A DNA stretch of 64,000 nt from contig JAXGGA010000038.1 in assembly GCA_038373865.1 (NCBI GenBank), positions 355,661-419,660 of the forward strand, written 5' to 3'. Within the stretch, counting starts at the first letter, position 1. Each line of letters opens with the position of its first letter. Positions 23,550-35,365 of this stretch are shown piece after piece. The notes beneath the pieces were generated by a model. That model was not told the origin of the DNA, searched no databases, and worked only from the letters and a program-made list of their open reading frames with translations. A program made the position numbers and the translations under genes. This stretch comes from Uloborus plumipes. Its lineage: Eukaryota > Arthropoda > Arachnida > Araneae > Uloboridae.

Positions 23550-25860
23550 ATGTTTTAAAAAACTTTCAACTAGAACTTTTCTCCACAGGGTTCGAAATTC
23601 TGGCAAACTTTGCAAAGGGTGGAATTTTTCAAAGCAAAAAATTAGAAATCACCATTAATTTGTGAACGATTAACCGAATGACTAAAATTAAAGTCTAAAT
23701 CGGGATCTAGTAAAATGCATCTGAAGATAAAATTTCCTATTCTTGCATATTTTTTGTAATGCTTTTTACCTAACTATGCGAACGTACATACCCTTTTAAA
23801 ATATGAAAGATTATCAGAAAAGGTAAGAACAAATTATATATAGAAAACGTTTAATTATTTATGAAGAAAATTTAATTTTTAAAAAATGCAACATCAATCT
23901 ATTACGTTTTGTGCCCTGTTCCACTACATTTCAATAATGTTTACCGCAAGCACTTGATTACAACATTAGGAATTAGAAATTGAAATGGGATTTCAATTTC
24001 TTCGAAAGGACATCTTGTTTAAAAATTTCCTAGTCTTTCACGGAACCAGTCAGAGAAACATTATTTACTCCTCATCAAACGAAAGATTACTTAATTGGCT
24101 GCCGAAAATTAATTAGCAGGAATCATTAATTTTCCTCTTCCTGAAAAAAGAACCCGCTAGCAAATGCTATTTAAAGTTTTACGACAATAATTGACCATTA
24201 AAATGTTAATTAACGCGGCATTAAATTTTCTCAAACATTTGCACTTTATATATGTTTTTAAAAACAAAGATTCTGAGGTACCGGGTAGAAGCTGCTCGCT
24301 AAGTAATGAATGTGTAGACTTCTCTTTTTGATTAATCTGTTTATTTTAAGAGTACGCCAGGACATAATTAAACTTTTGAATTTTGCTTTGAACGGAAATT
24401 AATTACCGTCGTAAATAGAGACGTTTAGTTTTCGCACTTAAGTTACTTCCCAAACAAATGCATTCACTTTTACCCCTGAAAGTGTTGGTTTTGAATGTCA
24501 TTTAAAAATTTAAAGATGAAGTTTAGTGTTTAGGAATCTATGTTTAAAATGACGGATTTTTATATTCTAATAAATCCCGGTTCGATGATCCAAGCTGAGC
24601 GTGAATTATTAAGAGAAGAGAATATCCTTACAGTTTCAAGTGACTCAGCTTGAAGGCCTAAATGAACTTCAAGTGAACTAAATGAAAACCAGAACACACA
24701 ATTTTATCAACCCAATTATCTTAGTATGTCAAATAATATTTTCGACATTTGGTTCCTTTAAGCTGCTATTAATAACTATTAGTATTATATTTAAAATACG
24801 AAAGTAATAAGAATACTAAATGCCATGCATTTAGTGGAGAAAAACTGTTGAGTGAGGCATCTTCTACTAGTTTTTGATAATTCTGTCATCAAAAGAAATA
24901 AAGCCTTATCCCCCAAAGGAAAAAAAAATATGCTAAAACAAATTGAAAACAAATTTTTAGCTCACATTAACGAAGATATATATACTCAAAGTTTTAGCTC
25001 ACAGGTAGAAACCTGCAGGAGCTACATTTTAAATATTTTTGATAAATATTTCTTTGACGAAACCACAAAAAAAAAAAAAAAAAAACTGCAAAAATGAATT
25101 GCATCAAAATTTAGATGTAGCGTCTTTTAAATTATGACGGCACAATTTTTAAGCACATTTTATGCTTTTCCTGGAACGGGGTGAATCAACTGTTTGTAAC
25201 GAATTTTTATGATTGAAAATACATTTTAAGTGCACAATGTCATAATGTTGCCACACAGAGACTATAGTGATTTAATATGTTTAAAGAAAACGGTCAGTTT
25301 TGTATTATTTTTGAGGTATTTTTTTCGAGTTTTTGGTAGAAAAGCAAAAAAATACTTTAGACTCTTGATTTTTTTTTATGGTATTGCATTTCTTAAACGT
25401 TAAATAGTACCTACTTTTATATATTTTTAACACCTTCTGAAAAACTTGGGGTGCATTCAAAAGTTCTTTATTTTGAATGTATTTTCTTAATTATTTATTT
25501 ACGTTTTTAATTTAAACTACAAAATGTGCAGTCAGACGCACTTGCGAAATCTAAAAAAAATGTTCATTAAAGCAACGTCAAAAGAACATGGAAGATATTC
25601 TGTCATCAATACAATGTCTTCTTGACTTAACATTAATAAGAATTAAAATTCCCCTAATTTTTAGAAGTGACACTATCGGTATTTTAATTTGGTTTTGTGT
25701 TTATCCTCCTATCTCTTCTCTTCATATTTAAAAAGGTCAAACAATAGCTCCCAAAATTATAAAATCATATATTGAGGAAAAACAGCGAAAACTATTAAAC
25801 TAATAATGATTTGCTATCAAAACTGGTGGCTTAAAGTAGTAAGACGTTTATAACATTTTA
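23550..25860. other. AT-rich non-coding stretch with TAAT-core cluster
   Basis: No gene. 24085-24415 has many TTAATTG, AATTAATTAG, GTTAATTAAC and AATTAATTACC sites in less simple sequence (see findings). Poly-A at 25067-25084. Confidence 0.5.
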
Positions 25861-26353
25861 AGTTAACCTTCCGGAAAGCGCCCGACATACCGATACACGA
25901 GAGCGCGCGCTGGGTCAGAATGACCCACATTACATTTTAAGGGGTCTAGGGAGTCTTAAACTTCAAAAATTTCGATTTTTTCAAAAAAATATATGTGATG
26001 CACTGATCTATTCTGCACATTTTGCCACCAAAATTTTGACAATCGGGCAAAAACTTGCGAAGTTATCGCAAAAAATGCAAAATAGAAGATGTAAACAAAG
26101 ATTTAAAGGTCCAGATGCCACGCCCTTCTAGTTTGACAGTTTTATGTTTCAAGTAGCATTTTCATCCTGCAGAGCCTTTACAAGGTTTAAAAATTATTAA
26201 AAGATGCTAGTAGTAGATAAACCTCTCAACTCTACTTTCTTTCCTCGTGTTTTGATCGTGTGCTCAGTTTGTTTATGTTTGAAAGCACGGTGTTTTCTTG
26301 CTCTTTCGTCTGTGATCGTGAATCAAATATTAGGTATTTTGTATTGATTGAAG

Positions 26354-26451
26354 ATGAATCCAAAGCGAGCATCTGGTCAAAGGCCTAAAAAGAGGAAATT
26401 CCAAGGGAATAAATACGTTAAAAAGGAAAATGATGGAAGGAAAAAAAATTT
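26354..26451 (+). pseudogene. Frameshifted N-terminal part of the transposase
   Basis: From ATG at 26354 a frame offset by one from the main gene encodes a basic segment with KKRKFQGNKYVKK, like the usual start of this transposase family. It continues out of frame past the A8 run (26441-26448) and stops near 26497. A one-base deletion in the homopolymer, real or from sequencing, is the simplest cause. Confidence 0.6.
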
Positions 26452-28110
26452 GTGGTTAGAACGGAGCCTTGCAAAAGTGCTATGGGAAGGAAATTAGAGT
26501 CCCAAAAAGTCATTTCTACAGATGAGGCTTGTGAAAATTTTGATGGGTACAGAATCATTGACATTTCAGTGTTCTCGAAAATCAGTGAACTAGTCTGCTG
26601 CACAAAATGCCATGGAAAAATCAAATTAGAAGAAGTATCAAAGATAGGTTTGTGTTCCAAATTTGAAATTCGATGTTTGAACTGCAAAACATCAAGTGAC
26701 ATTGCCTCTTGCAGCATGATTGGAAAGAAAAAAAATACAGCTGACATCAACAGAAGATCTATTTTAGCAATGAGATGCGTTGGTGCGGGTTTGGCTTCCT
26801 TGGAAACATTTTGCAGAATTATGTGTCTGCCACGTCCAATAAGCAGAAAGGCTTACAATGCAACAAACGAAAAAATTGCAGCTGTCACAAATACAATAAG
26901 TGCGGAAAGCATGCAAAGAGCAGTTACGGAGGAGAAAAGAATATCTGCAAGTGACTGCATTACCGTCAGTGGGGACGGTACCTGGAAAACTCGTGGACAT
27001 TCCTCACTGATCGGAGTTTGCACGTTAATCGGAGGAGAGTCCGGTAAAGTTGTCGCTGCAGAAGTTATGACTTCCTTTTGCAAAGGCTGCAGCGCTTATA
27101 AAGGTCCAAAGTTTGGGCCCACTTTTCGAGCATGGGAGTCGCAACATAAGCCATTCTGCAGAAAAAATCACACTGGCTCCGCTGGCAAAATGGAGGTAGA
27201 TGGCATGCTGCGAATGTTTCGAAGGTCGGTAAAAGACCATGATGTCAAGTATTCCGAGTACATAGGAGATGGGGATTCGAAGACATTCAGCGCCATTAAA
27301 GATGCAATGCCATATGGAGATCATGTTACTGTCCAAAAGATTGAATGTGTGGGACACATTCAGAAGAGAATGGGAACAAGACTCAGAAAATACAAGGCTT
27401 TATCCGGCAAAAAAAAGCTACAAGATGGAAAGACAATTGGCGGGAAAAATCGCCTCACAGATGCCCTAATAAACAAATTAACAGTGTACTATGGAAATGC
27501 AATTCGCGGAAATCCAACAAGTATTGAAGACATGCGAGCAGCTATCTGGGCAGTATGGTGTCACACTGGCAGCACAGACGCTAAACCAAACCATTACTTC
27601 TGCCCGAAAGCGCCTAATACATGGTGCGCTTATAATCGGGCACAGTACGACAACTTAAATTATTGTCATAAGAAAACGGTAGCACCAGCAGTGATGGAGG
27701 CAATAAAGCCTATTTTTGCTGACCTGTCCCATCCCAAGTTGTTGAGAAAATGCCTTGGAGGAAGAACTAAAAATGTCAATGAATCCCTGAATAATTTAAT
27801 ATGGAAATACAGCCCCAAAGTTATTGGCAGTGGAAAAATTATTGCTGAAATCGCAACCCATCTTGCCATCACCATCTTCAATGACGGGATGAGTAGCATT
27901 GCATCTATAATGCAAAGTTTGGAATTAAATGTTGACAAGAATACTTGCTCGTCACTCAAGCAACTGGACAAGGCACGAGTAGCTACAGCCGAAAAGAGGG
28001 TACTTACAGCCTCCCATGAAGCAAGAAAGGGAAGAAAGTTAAAAAAGCTTAAAGAAAATGAAGCCCATCAATTGGAAGAAGGAGATTCATACGTTGCTGG
28101 TGGATTTTAG
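26452..28110 (+). CDS. DDE transposase, Kolobok/Mutator-like (PF20700-type)
   Basis: This would excise and insert the enclosing element (25941-29083) in the nucleus. The frame is 552 codons, counted from the GTG at 26452. Residues 49-78 form a zinc-ribbon-like CxxC...CxxC. Catalytic candidates are D175 in GDGTW, D273 or D275 in GDGDSK, and E444 in NVNESLNN. C299-x2-H302 (ECVGH) is the C(2)H signature shared by Mutator, Kolobok and hAT-like DDE enzymes. Segments EVxTSFCKGC, HTGSAGKMEVDGM and YYGNAIRGN match my recollection of the Mutator-like transposase domain found in arthropods. A likelier start is ATG at 26354, whose Lys/Arg-rich first 30 codons read in another frame. One base lost from the A run at 26441-26448 would explain the break. 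Without it, ATG 26482 is the first in-frame start. The stop is followed at once by GTAAGT. Otherwise the frame is intact. Confidence 0.85.
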   Translation: MVRTEPCKSAMGRKLESQKVISTDEACENFDGYRIIDISVFSKISELVCCTKCHGKIKLEEVSKIGLCSKFEIRCLNCKTSSDIASCSMIGKKKNTADINRRSILAMRCVGAGLASLETFCRIMCLPRPISRKAYNATNEKIAAVTNTISAESMQRAVTEEKRISASDCITVSGDGTWKTRGHSSLIGVCTLIGGESGKVVAAEVMTSFCKGCSAYKGPKFGPTFRAWESQHKPFCRKNHTGSAGKMEVDGMLRMFRRSVKDHDVKYSEYIGDGDSKTFSAIKDAMPYGDHVTVQKIECVGHIQKRMGTRLRKYKALSGKKKLQDGKTIGGKNRLTDALINKLTVYYGNAIRGNPTSIEDMRAAIWAVWCHTGSTDAKPNHYFCPKAPNTWCAYNRAQYDNLNYCHKKTVAPAVMEAIKPIFADLSHPKLLRKCLGGRTKNVNESLNNLIWKYSPKVIGSGKIIAEIATHLAITIFNDGMSSIASIMQSLELNVDKNTCSSLKQLDKARVATAEKRVLTASHEARKGRKLKKLKENEAHQLEEGDSYVAGGF

Positions 28111-29459
28111 GTAAGTTAAAAAAAAAATTAAAAAACTTGGTAATTTTGTGTTTGGGATGCGTTTTGTTTCAATAAGACTAGGTTTTATACAGATGGGTTG
28201 AATAATGTGACATTTAGATAGCTAAAAATTTGTATCTATATTCTATATGTAGTTATCATTACCTATAGTACAAAATATTTTAATTAATATTGATAAAAGT
28301 TTTCAAATTTTCATTTATGTACCATTTCGAACTTTTTTTACAGTAATTTTACGTTCTGCGGTATTTTCTTTTATCCTCAAAAAACAAATATGTAATTAAG
28401 ATATTCTTTTGAAATTGTGTGTTTTAAGTGCATGTCTGTTTAAATTTGGTTCATACAAAAGCATAAGTCAGTACAACTATGTTTTCTTATTTAAAAGTGA
28501 AACTTCAACTTCAAACGCGTTTTTCTCAGTTCCAATTTTTTAACCCGTCGCGCAAGATATTTTAAAAAATAATTGAATCAGTGCTCCAAAAATTTTTTTG
28601 TGTGCCAAAGGAACCTTTATCTAGCAGGGAAAGAAATTATTTAACTGATATGAGTAATAGAATTTTTAAAAAAAATTTTTTTTAATTTAATTTTATGCGA
28701 AAAAAAATAGTTTTTAATTTTAATAAATTAAAAATATTTTTCAACATTTTATAAACTTTAAATGTGCTTTGAGTCTTAGAAGTAATGTCATACTTTGTTT
28801 AAAAGCTTATTTCAAGTTTCTATAACCATTATTTTGGTTTCAGCATTGCGCGACGTAGAGTCCCCAGTGTAACACGTGCATCCATTTTCAATGTTTTCAC
28901 CATCACTAATTTTTTTCCCTCTCTACTTTCAAAATTTCTGACAAGTGATTCATAAAAAGCAAGTTTTCACAATATTGCTGCCAAAATTTTGAAAAGAAAA
29001 GATGATTATTAAGCAAGTTATGAGAGTTCGAAGTAATGTCTATTTTTCACGCTCGGAGACTGCGTCAAGACTACCTAGACCCCTTAAGAGCATTTAAACA
29101 ATATTTAATGAATGATTAAGTAGTAAATCATGATTTTGACAAACATTAATCAAACATCTCAAAAGTATATCCAAGTTCAAGGGGTCGACTTTGAATGCAG
29201 CTACAGTGGACCTGATCCAATTCTTTCAAATAGAAGTAGAGCTGCGAGTGTTTTTCCTTGCTTCTGGGTCGAAAAGACCCAGCGCGAGCGCTCGAATGTT
29301 AGCTATGTGATAACACTTAAACAAGCAAATAATAAATAAATACATTAATAGAAACCCTTTGTGCAATCGCTCGCTGGAATTAATGACGCGCAATAACATA
29401 CAAATCCAGCATTGTGCATTCAATATTATAAAATAAGTGAGACTACACTCTTAAAACTG

Positions 29460-29720
29460 TGCCTCTGAAATAAGAGGCACATTTTGAACTTTTGTGCCTC
29501 TGAAAATTCAGCGGCACATTTAAAATGAAAGGCACCGTTTGTGCCTCTGAAATTAAAAGGCACATACCGTGCCTTTGATTTTAGATTTCAGTGCCTTATA
29601 TTTGAGAACGTTTGTGCCTCTGATTTTAGATTTCAGTGCCTTATATTTGAAAACGTCTGTGCCTCTGATTTTTGATTTCAGTGCCTTACATTTAAAAGGA
29701 TTTGTGCCTCTTATAGGTTT
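29460..29720 (+). repeat. GTGCCTCTGA subterminal repeats with 45-bp tandem unit
   Basis: GTGCCTCTGA recurs about every 45 bp. 29565-29715 contains three units of GATTTTAGATTTCAGTGCC spaced exactly 45 bp (29577, 29622, 29667). The minus-strand frame with repeating KYKALKSKIRGT is a product of this repeat. Confidence 0.9.
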
Positions 29721-30559
29721 ATAATAATAATAATGGTTTATTAAGGAGAATTTCAACGTTAGTTTATAGTAACTTCTTAATTTTTTACCCCAGTGCTTGC
29801 ATGTTTTAAACTTTTTTTTAAGTTTTAATTCGTCATGACACATTAGTTAGACATATCAAAACAAAATGTTTCCCAAAGAATATAAAAATCTTGTGTATAA
29901 TACTTTATTTCAAACATTTTCTGATTTGATTGTTGTATAAGCTCTTATTTTCGCTAATCTTGTCAACAGAACTGAAAATTGGACAAGATAAGAAAAAAAA
30001 ATGCTATTAAGCTTCAGTTTTTGCCATTGTACGACATAGCAAAAATAAGTACTTCATAACAAATTGTCAGTTTGATCCGGAAACAAAGGTAGTCTTACAT
30101 GATTGAATTTATTCAATTTTAATTAAAAGGTAACTTTTTGAAAGACAATATTGAGAATAGGAACAAAACAAGGTATTTCAACTATTTTTAGTTTTAGTTG
30201 CTTTAGTATAAAATTTATTAAATGTAATAAATGAAAATGCTATAAAATATAGAGTGATTTTAACCTTTTATGCAAAATAGTATCTTTTTAGGGAGAACAA
30301 ACACTTGATGTTTTATAATGCTGTAGTTTCAAATTTAGTTATTACGTACAGGATAATAACCGATCATTCCATGCAATCTCGATAAAAATTGCAAGATTCC
30401 TTAAATCACTCCTAAACACATTTAAACTTCTGTTACAATTCAAAAACATCATAACAGTTTTTTATAACTACGAACATGTCATACGGATCCAAACAATGAT
30501 TTAAATTGATCACTGAGTACTCGGCCTGCTAAAGAAAAATTGTTTGACGAACAAATTTC

Positions 30560-31770
30560 ACTAAAAGTTGTATTTTTGTGTAATAAAATCTCATTAAAAG
30601 ATAACAAGTTCAGTTAAAGTCAACTGAATTTTACCATAATAAAGGTCACATGAAAATTGACTAAGTTAAAATGTATTAAATTTAATAAATAAATGCTGCG
30701 ATACGGAAAATTAGTGAATTTAAACTTTAATGCACAGAAGCAAAGTTTCTTTTATAAATATTTAGTTTTGAATCTGCAAACTCTACGAGAATAGTCTTTT
30801 TTTACTTATTTTTGCCGAAAAAATCCTATTATATTTTAACAAGTTCAACAAATATATATTCAACTGAATCTTGTGAGAATTTATCAGATGCGTATTTGAC
30901 GTGAGGCCGCCCTGGGCTTTTGAAACTGGCAGCCCCCCTCCCCCTTGAGGTGTTAAATTTCAAAGTTGTTAAAAAAAAAAAAAAAGAAAAAAACTTTTTT
31001 ATTTACTTGACATAAAATGTATTTTCAAGGTAAACCGTGCAAATCTCGGCCACACAGCTAGTTAAACATGAAATTGGTTGGTTGTTAACAATCAGCCAAT
31101 TGGTAAAAATTCGTCTTTTGGGAATCTCAACTTTTACTACTACAAATCTGCTCTTACATTATTATAAATCAACAACGAGGGAAACGAGAATATTTTGTTG
31201 GATCAATGTTAAGTCTATGGAACAGAATTCGTTTTAACGAGCAAGACCCGGTTTTAACGAACAATTTTTTCTGTCTTGCAGTCTTTTTTTCTCATCTTTC
31301 TAATCTTTCTAGTCTTATTCCTGTCTTATCTTCTTTTCTTTTTTTTCCCCCTGCGGTTCAATACTTTTGTATGAAAAATTCCACCAGCATTCCAGCGTTA
31401 TTAAATAACGAACAGTATTTAATTCAATTAATTGATGTAATTCTCTCTGCCGATCAGCCCTGCTGTCTAAAAAAAAAAAAAAAAGGTCTTCACTTTGCAT
31501 GGAAAAAGTGCCGCCCCCCGCCCAATCGTGCCGCCCTGGGCAAAAGTCCATTAAACCCATACGTAAATATGGCACTGGAATTTATACTTTATCATGATGA
31601 AGACCTGAGAAATATTATCAAATTGAGTTAAAATTAATTTTAAACTTTAAAAAAAAATGCTAAATCATAACTTATTATTTTTTAAAAAATCCTACTATAT
31701 TTTAAAAAGTAGTACATTAAATTTAAAGTCCACCGAATCTTGTGAGACAATATTTATCATAATAAAGCCC
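30560..31770 (+). repeat. Degenerate internal repeats of the 3.4-kb element
   Basis: A block with CCTAYTATATTTTAA...GAATCTTGTGAGA occurs at about 30826-30895 and 31690-31755, with a weaker version near 30605-30655. CCGCCCTGGGC occurs at 30907 and 31531 in the same orientation with C-rich neighbours, probably ends of a further inserted repeat. No gene. Confidence 0.55.
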
Positions 31771-32225
31771 ATGCAACTAAAAAATAATTACTTCTTTTGT
31801 CAATGGAGCTTTTTGCCGGAACAGCAAACAGTATCAAATATCTAACATATTAAACCATTATGGCAAATGAAACTAAGATTTTAATTAAAATAACGCTGAT
31901 AAATCATAATAAAAATAAATTGGACGAGCTATTTTACATACCTGTCGTAGCACAAAATGTCGACATACAGCACAAAAAAGATCAGCAAAGGAGTATGTAG
32001 ATTTTAAAAAACACTAACACACTCTTTTGCTGCCCATTTTGTTATCGATGTTTCCATAGGAAGACGTTTGAAACAGCAGTTTATGCCTCGGCAATTAATA
32101 ATGCATAATGGATGGACAGATAAATAAAATCTTCTGATAGTAAGTGTTCAGAGCAAACCATAAAACGCTTATTCTGCACAAAATGCACCCGACTGACTTT
32201 TCATTTGCCGTTGCTTCAAACGATA

Positions 32226-32371
32226 AGGGCCATGCTCCACATCGACGTAAAGCAGAAAAATTAGGCAGAAGCGTAAAATGGATTCAATGGTGTTCCTATG
32301 GAAAGTACCCGGATTTTCGGTTTCTGCCTTCAGTTTCGGTCGCGTTTTACGCTGATGTGGAGCATGGCCCT
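32226..32371. mobile_element. MITE, AGGGCCATGCTCCACATC family, copy 1
   Basis: Perfect 18-bp terminal inverted repeats (AGGGCCATGCTCCACATC), extending imperfectly to about 30 bp; 146 bp in all, with a CCTATGRAAAGTACCCGG centre. A second copy is at 53411-53542. It is nested in the 3.4-kb element. Confidence 0.85.
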
Positions 32372-32847
32372 AAATCTTGCAAAGGAAAGGCATGGAACGA
32401 TCAAATTTCTACACTACAACTTGATTTTCGTTCCCTATTCTTATATTCGCATCAAACAACAATGCAATATATAAAACTATTTCTCTCAAACTAATAATAT
32501 TGCTTGAAAACGATGAAAGAATACATTTAATCCTGAATTTTTGCGATAACGAACTTTCCGCCATCTCCAGCATTGAAAATAAACATAAGGGCCAAGTGAT
32601 CAGCTTTAACCTCAAACCCAAAGCGTGAATAGACGATGTGCCGCTTAAAACTTGCGAAGTGGGAATTTAAAAGGCACGGCCGATTCAGTGTGCCTTTAAA
32701 AAGTTTTGCTTTCCTTTCCGTGCCGTTCATCTCGTTGTGCTCTATATATATCAAAGACACCTAATGCTTTGTGCCTCTGATATATAAGTAATATAAGGCA
32801 CAATTCTCTTGTGCCTTACATATAAGCGGCACACTTTTAAGAGTGTA

Positions 32848-34920
32848 GTTGCTCCGCAGGAGACTCTCGCGACAATGCGGAAAAAAATTCATAACATCGC
32901 AATCGTATGCAATCTCAAAAATGAGGACGTAGAAGCAACATCCATTAATAATAACTTACCACAAGCACTAATTTTTTTCTAAGCTGGATTCATATTTATC
33001 TAAACACGCACACACACACCTTAAAAAATGTTGTGGCACAAAGAGAAAAAAAAGGCAGGGGGTGTCCTAGATGCTTACTTTCAATGGCAAAAACGCTCAG
33101 AATGTGGTGCAGAGTTAAGAAAGCAAAAGTTGTAAAAAAGAGATTAAAAAAACAATTCAAGCATAAAAAGTTTAAAAATAGTACAATCATCAAACAATAT
33201 TCACCCAGTTATGAAATGCAGTGTTTTGTGACTTACACACATTTACACTTGCTGTCAATTGGGGAAACTATAGCCACTAACGGCTTTACTAGAATAACAA
33301 CCTGTCATTCTACACCCCAATCTCGTACTCTAAACACCCAGCAGTATCCAAATACATCTTTGAGTTCTAATCACAAATCTTTCGATTTTTTGCGTAGAAA
33401 TTATTTTATCCTAAACATTTGTTTGGGAACCTGGGTTAAATTTGGTGTTTTTAACTTGATTTTCCCTTCAAAGTTAATGTCTTAACCCTGTACCTCATTT
33501 TGAGCATTTTTGAAAGGGACAGTATGCACCTAGGATTGTGGTGCATTTCAACGGTTGTGAAAATAAAGGTCATGTAATTTAAAAGGGAAAACTTTAATAT
33601 AGTTTCATGCAGAAAAAACAACAGAAATATTCATTTAAAAGTAATTTACATGTTTTCACTCGCATTAGTTCATGTAAGCATTCTCTTTTGGTTATTATGA
33701 AAGTTATCATTTGTCTTCAGAAAATAGATGTGCAAGTAACCGTATTATTTAAAATTCAATTCTGAAATAAGGCATTTTTGCACATGATGTCCAGTTCAAT
33801 GACCATTATTTAAAATAAAAAAAAAGTTTATTCTTGGCTACAACTCAAATTCACAGAAAAATCAGCACATGAAAATATCCGAGGCTGGATTTTTAGCTTG
33901 TTCTTTCGATCTTAGCTGGCTGAATTCCAAAAACAGTCTTTATTTCGATACACATTCATTCTTAGAAGATCCACGCGCAGCATTTGACAACGTTGTTTAC
34001 GACTGATATGCAGTTGCATTTTCACACTTCTGATGGTGATATATTGAGATAAGAGTTGCCAGCATTTAACTACAGCATGTCTTTTTTTATAGCTTCTTGT
34101 GTCCGAAGAAATTGATGACGTTTGTCGAAATCTTTATGTTACGTTGTTATAAGAAGCTCTATGCAGCACACATATTATATTATAGATACATGCACAAATT
34201 TATTATAAGTTTCTAAATTAATTTAAATTAAATACCAGCCTCTTCAGCTCTGATATCGCATGTAGAAAATTCTGACAAAAAATGTCGCTAAAGCAAGAAA
34301 AATGCGTAAAATATACATAAACCAAAGCTTAGAGAGAAGAAAAAAACTTGCCAATTATTTAAAGACATTTCAAATATAAAACCATCTATGTGATCTATGT
34401 GTTGTGTGATGTAAAGAACTTTAAACAATAACCAATGCTAACAACCAACAATTATCCATTAAAAATATTTTATTCCCAGTCGTACTCTCAAAAACTACGA
34501 ATGCTTAATGTGAGCAATTCCTTTTCTCTCGAAAAGAGAACTCACAGTTCAGAGTCGAAAGCAAAGAACGTCATACTAAACAAATGCAGTGTCTTCAAAC
34601 TACTTTTCCGATCTACTGCTTTCCCATTAAAGTGTAAATGAGCAAAAAAAAGTGAAAGAAATATTCTCGTGCTTAACGTAAAAAATAAATAAGGAACGGT
34701 TTTTCGGAGCACTCTTTGTTCATTGTCAGATTTTCTGCTTTTTAGCCGGCTTTCCCGTTAAAAATAAAAGACACGAAAAAAGCATTAAAAGTCGCTTAAT
34801 GTATCTAAAAAATATAGCCAAGTCCAAAACGAAGTCAAAACGAAACAAAAAAGTAAAATAAATATATCGAAAAATTAAAAATTGGAAAGTAGGGTGTTGA
34901 AATGGAGAATTTGTGCGTCA
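32848..34920. other. AT-rich non-coding stretch
   Basis: Short CA run at 33006-33020. A 150-codon frame at 33033-33485 begins Lys/Arg-rich and has no recognisable domain; I do not call it a gene. Confidence 0.55.
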
Positions 34921-34930
34921 GTCGGTCGGT

Positions 34931-35365
34931 TTGCCACCCCCCCCCCCCCACATAATAACTTTTGAACGAACTTTTTTGTGTTGGAAAGATCTCGGCAAAT
35001 ACAGCTCATTCCCATATTTGATTTTTTGATTTGAACAATTTTTGGTTCAACTTTGAACCGTTCAAACAACCTGCTCCACGATACTAACTTTTTTGTGAAC
35101 AGGCCGATTTAAACAAACTTTTTTTTTCGTTTGAAAGATCTTATCAAGAATACTTCATTACCGTATTTAAATTTTCAATTTGAACATTTTTTTGTTCAAC
35201 ATTGGACCGTTCAAGCAACCTGTTCCCACCAAATAACTTCTGAGTGAACCATTCGAATGGAATAAACTTTTTTTTTTGTTTGAAAGATCTCGGAGAGGCT
35301 CATTACCATATTTCGCTTTTTGATTTGAACCATTTTTTGTTCAATATTGAACCATTCAGAAAAAA
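34931..35365 (+). repeat. 145-bp minisatellite, array 2
   Basis: Starts with a C run (34937-34949). Then come three units sharing AACTTTTTTTGTT, GAAAGATCTCGG and TTCAACTTTGAACCGTTCAA with array 1. TTCAA blocks at 35048, 35197 and 35342 give spacings of 149 and 145 bp. A shared tail follows much later at 36215-36258, separated by inserted DNA. Confidence 0.88.

Larger units (their letters stand above)
25941..29083 (+). mobile_element. Kolobok/Mutator-like DNA transposon, near complete
   Basis: Inverted ends GGGGTCTAGGGAGTCTT (25941-25957) and AAGACTACCTAGACCCC (29067-29083), one mismatch, flanked on both sides by TTAA (25937-25940, 29084-29087). The single large gene inside encodes a C2H-type DDE transposase. 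TTAA duplication with GG...CC ends fits the Kolobok superfamily; the protein domain is of the type databases call Mutator-like. Length is 3143 bp. Confidence 0.8.
25863..29320. mobile_element. piggyBac-like MITE interrupted by a Kolobok-type element
   Basis: Outer TTAA at 25863-25866 and 29317-29320. Near each end is the same inverted subterminal block: GAGCGCGCGCTGGGTC on the left and, inverted, GAGCGCTCGCGCTGGGTC on the right. Each leads into a GGGTC-N5-GACCC hairpin (25911-25927 and 29264-29282). Without the insertion this would be an element of about 311 bp with no coding capacity. The outermost few bases have diverged. Confidence 0.55.
29446..32845. mobile_element. TA-flanked 3.4-kb non-autonomous element
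   Basis: Left end CACTCTTAAAACTGTGCC and right end GGCACACTTTTAAGAGTG form a near-perfect inverted repeat, with TA at 29444-29445 and 32846-32847. Both ends carry many GTGCC/GGCAC motifs. There is no transposase frame; the interior is AT-rich and holds other repeats. Superfamily not assigned. Confidence 0.75.

Noticed and set aside
26764..27971. Minus-strand frames of 76-110 codons
   Set aside because: Shadows of the transposase gene on the plus strand.
29558..29715. CRISPR array
   Set aside because: Regular 45-bp spacing, but no unique spacers; it is a tandem repeat in an animal genome.
29553..29843. 96-codon minus-strand frame with a 15-residue protein repeat
   Set aside because: The repeat is the 45-bp DNA unit of a transposon end; no support for coding.
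33033..33485. 150-codon plus-strand frame
   Set aside because: Lys/Arg-rich then AT-biased sequence without any domain, promoter or splice signals.
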